A stretch of DNA of 64,000 nt, from the NCBI RefSeq assembly GCF_003945595.2, contig NW_024104532.1:8773799-8837798 (forward strand), written 5' to 3'. Source of the DNA: Pipra filicauda (taxonomy: Eukaryota > Chordata > Aves > Passeriformes > Pipridae). Positions 52,312 to 64,000 of this stretch are shown one piece after another (within the stretch, counting starts at the first letter, position 1; every line of letters starts with the position of its first letter). Position numbers and translations under genes: made by a program. Below the pieces are notes generated by a model. It was given only the letters and a program-made list of their open reading frames with translations, did no database searches and was not told where the DNA came from.

Positions 52312-53314
52312 TTTCTACAAAGAAGAGGGCAAAACAAATATTTGTTGTTTTCTGTTTTGGGGGGAGTTGAGGGCTTGGTAGAAAGCTTTAAATCTGAAGC
52401 ACAAAGAAAATTATAGGAAATACTTTAAAATACAGTTGCTACAGAAACATGGCTTCATATGAAGAAGCCAGGATGTGCACATTATAAAGACATACAGTTC
52501 TGTGTCATATTAGCTCAAGTATCATTTTAATTCATATTAAAAAAAACCAACCAAGATTAACAACTGCATATACAAAAACTTCAGTTTTTTACTTATTTCT
52601 TTTCAATTCTTGATTTTATTTAGCCATTGCTACTTAACTCCTACAACTGTAGCTCATCTTTCAGATCCAACAGGCACCAGCTGGTTATATGGACATCAAT
52701 CAGGTGGTCAGATCAGCCAAATGCAATTCCAAAGCTCAAGCAGCCAAACAGGGAGAAATCAGACAACAAACATTCTTTGGGCCATATTTTCACTCAACTA
52801 TCAAATGGACAATCTCATCAGGATATGACAAAAGTGCCTGTGCTTCCATCTTTGTCAGTTTTGGACTCATCTATAGGGGAAAAAAGACCACCACATTTCT
52901 GCAAACTTGAGCAAAATGCACATTGCTTTATTCCACAGAGACAGTATCTGATGTTTGCATTTAATTCTGGATTTCACTTAATGACATGGTGTGAGACTGA
53001 ATATCTCAGTGAGGAAACTGCTCTGTGTTTAGGTGCTCTTCAGTAACACAGACAACTCCATGTTTAGGACCTGAAATATTTCACACCTGCTTCTGACTGC
53101 TGTAAATCCTTGACGACTTGGAAAGAAGTTCCACCAACAAACAAATGATTTTAGTGAAGTCTGGCATGAAAATCAAGCCTTGGTTTCATCACCCTGCTCC
53201 CTTTCAGACATGCACAGACTAGAAACTCTTCCCAGGAGATCTTTTCCTGGAAAGGTAAGAGAGGTCTTTGTGTTTATGTTTGTGGTTTTTCTTTTTCTTG
53301 CCGTTCAGGGTGGG

Positions 53315-53335
53315 TTTTTTCTTTTTTTTTTTTTT
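53315..53335. repeat. Poly(T) tract
   Basis: T-rich run with one interrupting C. It might be a tail of a minus-strand retroposon, but no body is recognisable beside it. Confidence 0.85.
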
Positions 53336-56188
53336 AATTTATAAAGCATCCAGTTTCACCAACTCTATTCCTTCCAAATACCACCACACTGAGTGTAACA
53401 GGTCTACTGTGGCCACTAAGGAGCAGATGAAGCCAAGAAGTTGCAGCAAAAGACACAGAACAGTTTTAATATGTGTAAAATAAAATTCTGAAGGAAGCTT
53501 ATATTGACTTGAATTTCCCAACCAGACGTTACAACCAATTTACAAACAATTTTCTTCACTCTCAAGTAGATTCCCACCTTCCTTGTCTCCCCATCCTCAT
53601 CCCACTTTTGGTTTTCAACAGCAGTCTTGCTGCAGTAAAGCTGAATTGATTTCACAATGTTTGCTAAATGAACTCAAAACTCAAGTTTTCCTAAAGACTT
53701 GGCACACGAATCTGATGTTTCAAGTTACTGAAACTATTCATGCTTATAAAACCACTTTGCACTCACCCTATTACATACCTGAAGAACAACCTTGGAAAAT
53801 ATCTATTCTATAAAATGAAGTTCACATCAACAGGGAGTAACCCATTTAAAAAAACTTCATAAGCAATTAGCTAAAGAAGTCTCCAGGGGGAAAAAAAGAA
53901 CATAAAACCAAAACCAACACCAAACAACCCACCCCAAAAAAATCATAAAACCTCTGACTGCTCCTTATCTTCTGCTGTCTTCTCATATGTTATCTATCAA
54001 AACTCACAATTCCAAAGGATCACTGGGCTGTTTTCTACACTTTCACATTCTTATCTGAGGAACTTATATCCAGATGTGTGTTTTCATCTCTCTGAAGAAC
54101 CAGCCCTTTCCCTCAGGGCTTTATTTCTCAATATCTATTTCCACTTCTGGAAAACAAGTTTTCTTTGCCCAAGAATTTTACTTCCAGGTTGTCTCACCCC
54201 CTTACTCCCATCTCCAGCTTACCTCCCCTGCTGCATTTATTCAGGCATTTCAGAAATGCACAATTGCTTCCCTGTACCATTCCCTTACAATGAGTTCTTG
54301 GGGTTTTGTTTTGCTCCCCAGCTCTACTCTTAAAACATCACCTCTAACAAGCCCTACCACTTCAAAAGGATGAGACTGCCAGAGCTTCTTCTCATCCCTC
54401 TGTAGGGATTCCACAGAACCTTGTGACCCAGGAGCTCCCAACACTGCTCAGTGGTGCTGTAACCACCGCCCTCCCCAAGCCAAGATGTTTCACCCAGGCT
54501 TTGCCAAAAATCAGCATTTCAAAAAAACCCCTTCCTAATATAATGCCTCCCCAGTCTAAACAAAACCATCCCACGGTCAAAGGATGAATCTGGAGAAAAT
54601 CCCCAAATGAAGTTCCCACCAAAGTCCAGGCAGAACATGCTTTAGGAGTCAGGGGGAGGCACAAGGCATTTAAACAGCTCTCGGGACGCAGCTTTTTCTT
54701 GCTGAAGCTTCTCAGAGTCATATTTAAACAACACAACTGTTTTAATTAAACATTGGTGTCTCCATAGCTGTGGACAAGCAGCACACATATTACAGGATTA
54801 CTTGTAATGGGCTGGATGTCATGCAATCACATCTGTTATAGGAGCTTTACATGCTACACTCTATACCCTAAAACAGAGAGAATGGGCCATCAAACTGCTG
54901 CTTGTTATTTCCTTCTTATAAGGGGGGAATCATTAATATAAAGATAAATTATATTCTTACACAGAGAATATCTTTCTTCATTCATCTTGGACAAGACAGC
55001 ACGTCCCAAGGAACATGATTGCAAAATTCTAGGGGAAGTGTCTTCCATTTTGGGCTGAGCTTTTTGTTATCTTCAAAGGAAAACTAAAGTTAGGAATTTG
55101 AATTTTTTCTACTTTGGGACCAGTTGTTTGTGGAAAAAGCTTTTCCAAGTCAAGCCAAGCTTTTGTATAAGGTCAGAATTACATAACATGCAAACCATGT
55201 TTTCTGCTAATGCTGAAAGCCATTTTTGACAGACAGACAAGCAAGCACTACTTCAACCTAAAAAGCTGCTCAAATACCTGCACAAGTGCTCACTGTTGCC
55301 CAGTGCACACCCAGAGAAAACGTCAGAGAAGACAATTCTCTAGGACAGTTTGGTTGAATGACTTAAAATACTTCACTTTAATGTGACCTGAGGGGGTTCA
55401 TCAGGGTCACAACTCACCATCTTTTGAAGCTTTCAAGGTTATTTATTAGGGTCTCACAACAACACCCACCAGTAATACCTCACAGTCTACTAACACATGC
55501 ATTTTGTATCAGTTAATTAGCACATTCCTTACCTGCCTCAGGAATAAAGGAGAGAGACCAACTAATAAACCCCCCAAGGATTCAGAAACAGTCCCCTAAC
55601 TATCAGCATGCACAAGCATGCACCTATGCCTCTGCTATCAAAATGCTATTTTCTTAATAGTTAAATGCTTATCTTTTGACACATTTCATGAGAAAGCTGA
55701 TTGCCATACTCTTCCCTCCACTTTGTGCCTCCCTTGCCCCCAGTACCCCCCCACTCCCCAGAAAAGCAGCCAACCTTGACAGATTCCAGCTCCTGGGGAA
55801 AAAAAAAAGTTTGGAGACAGACATTAAAAGCTCCATTTGATAGTGCTGTGATTTTGGAGATCAGAACCTCAGCTTCACTAATATAAAGTTCATTATCATT
55901 TCAGTTATCAGGCCTAAAAGCACCCTCATGATAGCTCAAGATTTCTCCTGTTGAGCACTGTACAAACAAAGATTTCCCAAAGGGTTTTCTGCAAAGAAAA
56001 AAGAGCAAAGGGATGAAGACAGGCAGATGAAACAGCACTTAGTACAGCAGGCACTGCCCTCAACTCTAATTCATCCTACCTGACATGTTTTTAACTGATA
56101 GAATTAAAATCACAGTAAATTTAAAACTTTGAAAAACAAACTTTCTGTTTAAAATGAGGACAGTTCCTCCCAAGAAAACCCCAAAATG

Positions 56189-56206
56189 AAAAAAAAAAAA
56201 AAAAAA
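56189..56206. repeat. Poly(A) run
   Basis: A run of 18 A inside a longer A-rich stretch; no attached retroelement is recognisable. Confidence 0.9.
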
Positions 56207-58796
56207 GGCAAAAAAACCTTTCAGAAATGGAGTTCATCCTCCCCACACCTGCTCCAAGCGTGTTCCCAGGCTGTTAAAATGGGTTACTGATCTCCAAATC
56301 ATTAACCTCCAGAGCAGTTTATCCCTCCCATTATATGAAGCCCTGGTTGAAACACCAATCCTGTGTCCTGTAGATTCAAACTACTGTCAAGGTTCACAGG
56401 GAAAACGTTGTCAAGAATTACAGGCAACTCACGTGTCTTGTATTTCTGGGTGACTGCCTGTGTGCACTCACAGCATGGTGTCACCACAGCATCCCCACGA
56501 CCAGGAGAGGGTTAAAGTCTCTCCAAATACTCTAAAAAAAATCTATCCTAAATGTGGTATCACTGCTAAAAGCCTTGCACCTCAGAGTAGAATGACCAGG
56601 GCTCAACTTAGCAGCCAGCAAGGTATCAACAAGAGGAGGCTGCCTCCCAAAATCCTCAGTGTTGCCTGGACTCTAAAAACATTTGAGTGTGTTCATTAAT
56701 AACCTGGTACTAATCCCACAAGGCTGATCCTTCACCACACCCCTGTGGCACAGTGGGATCCCAGCAGGAGAAACAGAGGACTCTCCCAAGGAGTCTCCTG
56801 AGGACTCTCCATGTATCACCTGCTTGGGTATAAGAAGTTAGGAATCACTTCTGCAGCAGTATTGCAGATTTTCAGGAAAACACAGGTAGAAGTGGGCTGC
56901 TGATCAACACCAATCCTGTAAACAACTGAGCAGTAAATTTTCAGACAGCATTTCTTGATGCAAATTCAAGATAAGACCCGCTTTAAAATTCTGTTTTCTG
57001 CCTCATTTTAACTGTATCCATGTTTATTGAAAATGCTCCTTCACCGGCGACAGCAAAGGAGATTTGAACCCCTAGCTAAATTCTTATTTGCACCTGAGAC
57101 ACGAACTTAAGGTCTTAGAAAAAAGCAGCAAGTCACTGTTGGAAAAGTCAAAATCTAATTAAAAGCTCCAAAAATCTATCAATCATAAGATGAAAAACAT
57201 AGATTGCAGCCATCAAACAGATGGCGTAAAACTGGAATACCAGGCAAATTTATTCTGACAGAGAAAACTGACAGACCAGATTCAGTTAGGGGGGGAAAAA
57301 AAAGCTGAAAATAACTGGCAGTGGTAAAAATCACCCTCTTAAATTCCCTTTCTACAGAAATGGCCTTAAACTCATCTAAAATTTACTCTGAGTGCGAGAG
57401 CACAGACCTGCTCCCTTTTGTAAATAGGCAGACGGATCTTTTATGTATTTAGGACCATTAGAAAAGACTGACAATTGCTTACAAAGCCATTTCTTAATAG
57501 GGAAGAAGCAGTTCTTGTCACTGATGAGAACCATTCAAGATCTTAATGATATGTCTGACTGCACAACATTGAAAACAGATTTGGAAATAGAGCATTACAG
57601 ATCTCGGGAGAAAAGACTTGGAAAATACTGAAAACGGAGTAGCTTGGGCCATATTGCAAGCCAAATGTGACTAGAACCCAGCCCTTTCTTATCCTGAAAA
57701 TGACTTAAAAACAAACAAAAAAGTCAAATTGATATAGCTTTACATTGGCAAACAAAACCTGTTAATGAACATAAAAGGGGATAGGAGTGACAACAGCAGT
57801 CCTAGGCCAAAATCCATCTAAAATTATGATAATGCACTTGAATCAACAAGAAGAGATTGCCACCTAAGTACCAGAAAGGAGCCAAGGACAGGATGCACAT
57901 CCCACCAGCCTGTCTCAAACCTCACAAGGATGGGGAACAAAACTGACCTCTGTTATGGTGACATTTGTGAGCACCACTGCTCCCCTGCACATCCCTGTAC
58001 AGGAACATTTGGATAGACAAACATCTGAAGAAATACTTGCCACACTTCTAGTCATTCTCCATGACATTGCCAGTACTGTTGCTCTTGGAAAAGCTTTGCC
58101 CTTTGAGGTTCACTTTAGCCTTTTTCCCAAAACTTGCCTTGAAATCCTTCCCTCCTCACCTGAAGTTAGAAACTTGCTGTGCCTCACCCTGAAGGAGACA
58201 TCCCTGCTTTGTCTTGCAGGAGTGGTAAATAAGCCAAGCAGGAAAAGAGAAGCCACTTCAGAGAGCTGTGGGACTGCAGGATGTGTGTTTTGATTCCTAC
58301 AGGTGCCATCATCCAGCCTCCACCACAATGTTGGCTCTACTTAGAACTAAGATGTGATCTGCTGGTCCTGGAGAAGCCACTTGCTCACAGTCACACTGTG
58401 GGAAATTAAGCACTGTGGGCACCACTCAAACTTTATCAAGAGTTCTGGAAAAATTAAGCTTCAAGTAATTTTAACTATTAGTTCCTGGGAGGGAACACAT
58501 CCTGGTTTAAGTCTCTTGAACAGTTTCTCCAGTAAATAAGCTCAATTCTTAACATACAATCACTGAAACTTACTCACTAAATGTTCTTCTTAGAGACAAG
58601 TTCTTTTTCCCTATCATTATTCCCAAGCATCTTGTGAGATTTCTCTGGGAAAATCATTTTCCTTCTGTTCTGTGGAAGTTAAGGAGTAGCCTAAATACTC
58701 CTGAAGTGCAGGCAATAAATCATATCACAAGTTAACATCCACACAGGACAAGTTATTTTTGTTTTAAACACAACTGGAAATGTTTGTACACTAAAA

Positions 58797-58860
58797 ACCC
58801 AAATAAAAAACAAACCAAACAAAAACAAACAAACAAAGACACACACGAAAAAAAACCCCA
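58797..58860. repeat. (AAAC)n-type A-rich repeat
   Basis: Runs of AAAC/AAACC units interrupted by ACACAC and A-runs; low complexity, no coding signal. Confidence 0.75.
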
Positions 58861-61800
58861 CAAACTTGGTAGTGATATTCCAAAAGATTACAGGTAGTTT
58901 TGACTATAAAGGTCAAATGACTTCTTAGCAGTCAAGTGACAGCTTACAGCACTGAGTTTTATACAATTACTAAACCCATAAAATATACTAGAGTTGAATT
59001 TTTTTTGGCCTCACAACCCATCCCTACAGGTAAGCTATACCTGTAGTCTTTGGTACACACTTCCACAGACTCATACCAACACAAATTCCAGGGATAAAAA
59101 ACAATACTCACCAGGGGTATTTTAGGACTTCCTAAAAGACAACAGTTGTTTTTTAGAGGGGCAATTTTCCTTTCACCTAATTCTTTCGCATGAATCAACA
59201 CTCATCTGCTAAAGAACACGGAAAAAAACCAAAATAGTCTCGGAGCAACTCATTAACAAATTCTGCAGGAAGTAGTCTGGTCTTTCATCTAAGAATCTAA
59301 TCCAAATTTCTGCAAATAAATACAGACAACGTGACAATGGCCACCTCTCTGCTTCTGTAGCTACCAATTTACAACAGCTGATTCCATCCTCCTTCCTGCT
59401 TCCATCACTTCAAAACAGATGTAATAGTGCAAGACTGATCCTACACAAGCACAGGGCAATGTCCAGCCAAGCACACACAGCACTGTATTAATAAAGAGAA
59501 GTATCAACATTAAATTAAGCAACTCAGCCAAGTTTTCCCAGGATCAGTCCCTCTGAGAACAAGCTTTTCCAAGCCAAAGCCATGTACATCTACTTACTGA
59601 CACATGACCTAGGGAAAAAACTGAGAAATGCTCCACGCAAGGTTTTGGAGACTATTACTGCACAAACAAATGAGTGGTAATCCCTAGTGGGAAGAGCTCT
59701 AGAAAAACAGAATGTCAGTGTAAGAGTCACTATAATTATATTTGCATGTGTTTAACAGCGTGTTCTGCAGCAATATGGAAGCATTCAAGACAGGAGCTTG
59801 CATTTAATTTGGAGAAAAACTTGAGGAAGTTGAAGACTTATTACAAGCCAGTGCAACTTCAGCAGCTCAATGCACCTAGGCCAAAACCACCATAATAATA
59901 TATTTGTGTAACAGAAACCCCAGACCACATGAAAACTCAGGAGTAAGCAGATGACTAAGCTTCTAAATTGCACCTATATGTGGACACACTCAATTTAGCT
60001 GCTCAGACAAAGCAAAGAACAGATTAGTCTTGCAAGCTTTATCACTTCAGCAAGGTAAAGAATCCCTCAAATGAAAGGCAAAACAAAGCAATGACTAACA
60101 CGGGAGAACTATCAATTAAACAAGATTCTAAGCCACTGAACATAAACTCATCAAGAACTCAAACATGGTTAAACTCTCCAAAGAAACTTCTATACATATA
60201 TAATGTGCTGCTAACAGACAAGGAGATAACCAGACACGAATGGAAGGGAAAACACAAAGGCTCAGGCTTTCCATTCCAACAGAAAGCAGACACTGACCCA
60301 GAAGGCTCCTGAGCAGTTTCTCCATATCACCTGTCCCTTTCAGAGCTCAAAAATACAACTGTCAGCCAGGTGGCTTTGATCTGCTCGCTGCATTCACGCA
60401 TCATCTCAAACTGAACTGGACTATCAGCATTATTAAGTGTTACAAAAGGCCACATGTAAAATATTTTATGCAGATAGAAAATTTTTCCACCAAAGAAAAA
60501 TCATATAAATAATCACATGCAAGAACTGAAGCACAGCTAAGCAAATTCTGATTAGGGGAGTTTGATGAGGCAATTCTAATGAACTTTTCATTAAGGTGAA
60601 ATATTTGGGATTTTCATGGATGTATTTACATATCCTTAAACGTGCTGCCTTTATAAGACGGAAGGTCTTATCAGTTGCATAGCCTAAATAAAAGAATTAA
60701 GTTCACTACTAAATGATTAGTTTTCTCCTCAACACAAAAGGCCTACAAACTTCTATTTTTGGTAGGATGTTTCACAACGTGGAATGGACCAGTAAATCCT
60801 AATGACAAGCCACAAGGTCAGCTCCATCATCCTGCTCAAGGGCCTCTGTGGAGCATCACATTTTGCAACTTGAGGAGAAGTCTTAGACACAATTTCTGTC
60901 CCTCTTCCTGTGTGAGACGATGGCTATTCCAAGGGTTCCTTCCCCAGAACGAAGATAATTGGAAGTTACTCCTGGAAGTGACAAGTATTTCCTTCACTAC
61001 TTACACTGTCCAGACTGAGTAATTTGGTTGTGCAGCAGTACATGGTGTTCACCTCTTTTTAGCTCTCCGTGAAAGTGAACTGAGCCAAAGCTTCAATCTC
61101 TACCACACAATTAGAAGACTATCATAGAGGGTAATAACAAGGTAAACTGCAACCCAAACCTAGCAATACTTGCTATATTTGCAAAACTACTATTAAAGAT
61201 GAATCTCTGTAAAAAAGAAAAAGTATAGGATAGTCTTACAACTCTTTGTGTGATCGCTGTGCATTTCCCTCAAGACAGAGATCACAGGTACAACTCCTCA
61301 CAAAAAGTGCACCTTCAAAGCCTTCAGAAAAAAATGTGCATCTCCTTCCTCATGAAGAATCAGTAATCAAAGCTGGTTCATTTAATAGAACTTCTCAATA
61401 AGAAATTCTTTTCCCCCTAAAGATATTTCCCATTGTTTCCTTTATGTTATATTTTCAGTTTTCCTGGGTTTCATATTAACACAAATTTGAATAATATTTA
61501 ACTTGGCTCCGCTAGCCCAAACAATCTGTAACATTTGTCCAAACATAACTCTAAAAGTTTAGTGGCAAAACACTTTAAGTGGTGCCATTAGATCTCTCAC
61601 TAATTAAAGCAAAAAGTTTCCAACTTGAACACGTATGTGGAATTTTTAGCTCAAGAGAATGCAGAAAGAAGTAAATACCTTTCCAGAGCATAACAGTTGA
61701 AAAAGGCACTCAGTGTGTGGCCATCCAGAAACTTGTTAAAATGATTTTCCCATATAAACATATAAACACTTCTCTGAGATGAAAAATATTTTCATCACTT

Positions 61801-63699
61801 CAGATATAATCAATTTGGTCTTATTTACAAGCTAAACATACTAGTTACAAGACTACACATCAACCCACTGCTATGTCATAAATAGTTACAGGTTGCTGTG
61901 GGCCACAGGGAAAATGAGATCCTCTGATATGTCCTGTGGCCGACTGATGTTTCACCCACGAGCAGAATTAGACTCAAAGGAATTCAGTCTTTTTCTCTCT
62001 ACTGCTTACTCTAGAAAATTCAAGTCAGTGCAACTAGTAGATAACTAGATTTGAAAGAATTGACACGAGCTTTAAAACACAGCTGTAATGACGATGTCAG
62101 GGAACATTTTAAAACCAGGGAAAGGCTCACGATGGACTGACAGGATGAAAACTGAAGACAGTGTTTAAAAACAGAGATTAATGTGTTACTACGCAATCCT
62201 CTGTATCCTATTTCCACAAGGTTTCAGCCACTGAATGCTCCAATAATAGACTATAAAAAAAAAAAAAATCAAACCAAACAAACCATCCAACACAGCTCCA
62301 TTTCATATTTATCAGTGGTGGTATCTTCTAGGTTAAGTATTCAAACTGAATATTGTGAAATCGCTACTATTGTTCTTTATGCAGCCATTAATCTAAAATT
62401 TAAATCTGTAAATAACACCAAAAAGAACAAGACCAAGAGGACAGTGATCACACTCTCCTTTAGTCTTTTTAACACTTAACATGCCAAGGCCAAGAGCTTT
62501 CCTCTCCTGGCTCAGTTTCCTGCAGGAGGCAAGGCAAGTTCAGGTCTTTCTTACATAAGTTCTCACCAACGAAACCTGGCAACGACGTTCATTTATTCCC
62601 CCTAAACTTGAGCAATAACAAATTATCGTTTTGAAGTTCTTCTCAGGTGGCCAACTAACCCTGCGCTCATGAATCATTTTAACCTGGAATTTAGAAGTTT
62701 AATTCTAGCCTTTGACTCTTAAGCCATCCGTGTTATCACACATGCTCTGCCTGCCTTGGCACTGCTTACTCTGGTAGTGGTTTGTTTTGGGGTTTGTTGT
62801 TTCAGGATCGGGGTGTGGTTTTTTGGCCCTTAACTGCCAAGATTGCTACCCATCGATTTTAGAGTACACAGTTTCACAGTTTCAGGCAGAAGTTAAGGTT
62901 TCTATAGCACTGACATCTGAAAACGATTGCTCACACAGCTGGGGTTAACAGAAAGGCTGATATGGCCACAAAACATCAAAGATGGTAGAATAGTGTAGTG
63001 AGAAAGCTGCATATTGCTGTCATTTAAGAGCTCTCAGCACTATAAAACGCATTTAGAAACAGCCAAGGATACTATAAAATTCCATTCCGGGGCAGAACTC
63101 AGCCTTTAGGAGTGCTCTCTGCACAGAAACTTTGTTTGCTTAGTAACCTCACCCAGCTTTCTTCCTCGGAGGAAAAAAAACTGCTTGAAAATTTGAAGTT
63201 TCCCCAACTCTGTGACCCAGAAGGAAATAAAACAGGAAGTCAGGCCATACAATCTCCAGCATTTGCTTACAAGTTCAAAAACATTTTAAGTTATCAGCTA
63301 ATCCACATAAGGCACAGCCGAGTGCACTTTGCTGAGGTCATGCGTGGAGCAGCGCAGAGCCGGGCTGGGGCTCTGTTTAACATTCCACTCTGGACATCTT
63401 CATATCTAGCACCGGGCACTCTCTGAAATGTGCCATCTGCTATGCATTAAGAACGTCAGAGACGCCGTCCTCTGCACCAACTGAGTGCCAGAACACTATC
63501 ACAAAGCTCGAGTTTGCTTTCAGCTTTCTCCTTAGAAACTTATTAAGTAAAAGGAGTCGACTGAAATACTCATAAGAACTTATGACAGAGAGGAATTGCT
63601 AAGAACACATTCGCTATTCTCCTTGCTCCCCACAGCGTTACATTACTATCATAAACCCTGAAGCAGATTAAAAATTAAACAAGCAGCTTCCCCGCAGCA

Positions 63700-63990
63700 G
63701 CTTAAAAGAGAAATTAGAGGCTGTTTAATGTGACTTCTTCTCCATTTGAATTAGTTTATGGCAGCAGGCGGTTTTTCCATGGTGATGAAATCGCCATACT
63801 GAGAGAGTAAGGAGAAACTGCCACCAGGTGAAAACATCCAGGTTTCTAATTGCATATTAAATTGGTGTTTGCATTGACAATGATTACAGCGGGGAGCACT
63901 CCAGGTACGGCTCCCAGCTCCATTACAAGCAAGTCACTGCAAAACCCAGTCAGACGGTAACTGAAACTTAAAAAACGTGAAACTCTGAAA
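63700..63990. promoter_or_regulatory. Candidate conserved intronic enhancer
   Basis: This is a motif-dense, low-repeat stretch. It includes a palindromic E-box context CACCAGGTG (about 63822-63830), an AT-rich homeodomain/POU-like run TAATTGCATATTAAATTGG (63848-63866), an inverted pair of SOX-like half-sites CATTG-A-CAATG (63872-63882) and GATTACAG immediately after. Such clustering is typical of deeply conserved developmental enhancers, and SLIT genes carry many in their long introns. Conservation itself cannot be seen here, so this is inference from composition. Confidence 0.35.
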
Positions 63991-64000
63991 CCGATCGTTT

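Larger units (their letters stand above)
43654..64000 (-). other. SLIT3: SLIT3 intron 1 (3' part)
   Basis: This is the sequence upstream of exon 2 on the gene's strand. It has no GC-rich first exon, no cysteine-cap (LRRNT) coding sequence and no CpG island, so the SLIT3 promoter and exon 1 lie beyond position 64000. Apart from two CR1 copies (48885-48945 and 51250-52311), short A- or T-runs and a few candidate regulatory stretches described separately, it looks like ordinary AT-rich intron. Open frames of up to about 158 codons (for example 50534-51010, plus) have lysine-rich, low-complexity translations and are best read as chance. Confidence 0.85.

Noticed and set aside
63300..63500. Possible SLIT3 exon 1 or promoter (slightly GC-rich with some CpG)
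   Set aside because: There is no signal peptide, no cysteine-cap coding sequence on the minus strand and no real CpG island.
1..64000. mir-218-2, which lies within a SLIT3 intron in vertebrates
   Set aside because: The mature mir-218 sequence is not visible on either strand, and in known genomes it sits in a later intron.
1..64000. CRISPR arrays, operons, ribosome binding sites, tRNA or rRNA genes
   Set aside because: The sequence is vertebrate intron; no regularly spaced repeats or cloverleaf or box elements were recognised.

Overview
The window looks like a piece of a bird genome, probably a songbird. Three things support this. It is AT-rich vertebrate DNA with short, widely spaced, spliced coding exons. 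It carries CR1 retroposon copies, one with the (ATTCTGTG)n tail typical of avian CR1. It also holds an LTR whose text I recognise from passerine endogenous retroviruses. I see no bacterial genes, operons, CRISPR array, tRNA or rRNA.

The only functional gene I can support is SLIT3, read on the minus strand. Three consecutive 72-nt exons, all in the same splice phase, encode the second to fourth coding blocks of the first leucine-rich-repeat domain of this secreted axon-guidance ligand: 43582-43653, then 40973-41044, then 20960-21031. Everything else is intron: more than 20.3 kb of intron 1 (43654-64000), a 2.5-kb intron 2, a 19.9-kb intron 3, and at least 20.9 kb of intron 4 running off the low-coordinate end. 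Exon 1 (signal peptide and N-terminal cap) and exon 5 onward are not in the window.

The introns hold decayed insertions. Intron 4 has a CR1 fragment (7.5 kb), a passerine-type LTR (15.2-15.8 kb) and a decayed coding-like segment of an unidentified host protein (19.39-20.37 kb, minus). Intron 3 has a coding-like block with plausible splice sites (25.30-25.65 kb, minus), and a diverged 127-bp direct repeat (37.08 and 37.70 kb) followed by an LTR-like stretch. Intron 1 has two CR1 copies (48.9 kb and 51.25-52.31 kb). Several intronic stretches look like regulatory elements by motif content. The best is 63.70-63.99 kb, with E-box, AT-rich homeodomain/POU-like and inverted SOX-like sites. Most open reading frames of 60-158 codons are chance frames in intron.

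I did not find a clear new biological system. The observations most worth following are the decayed coding-like segment beside exon 4, the phase-symmetric 351-bp coding-like block at 25.3 kb, the duplicated 127-bp segment, and the candidate enhancer at the high-coordinate end.
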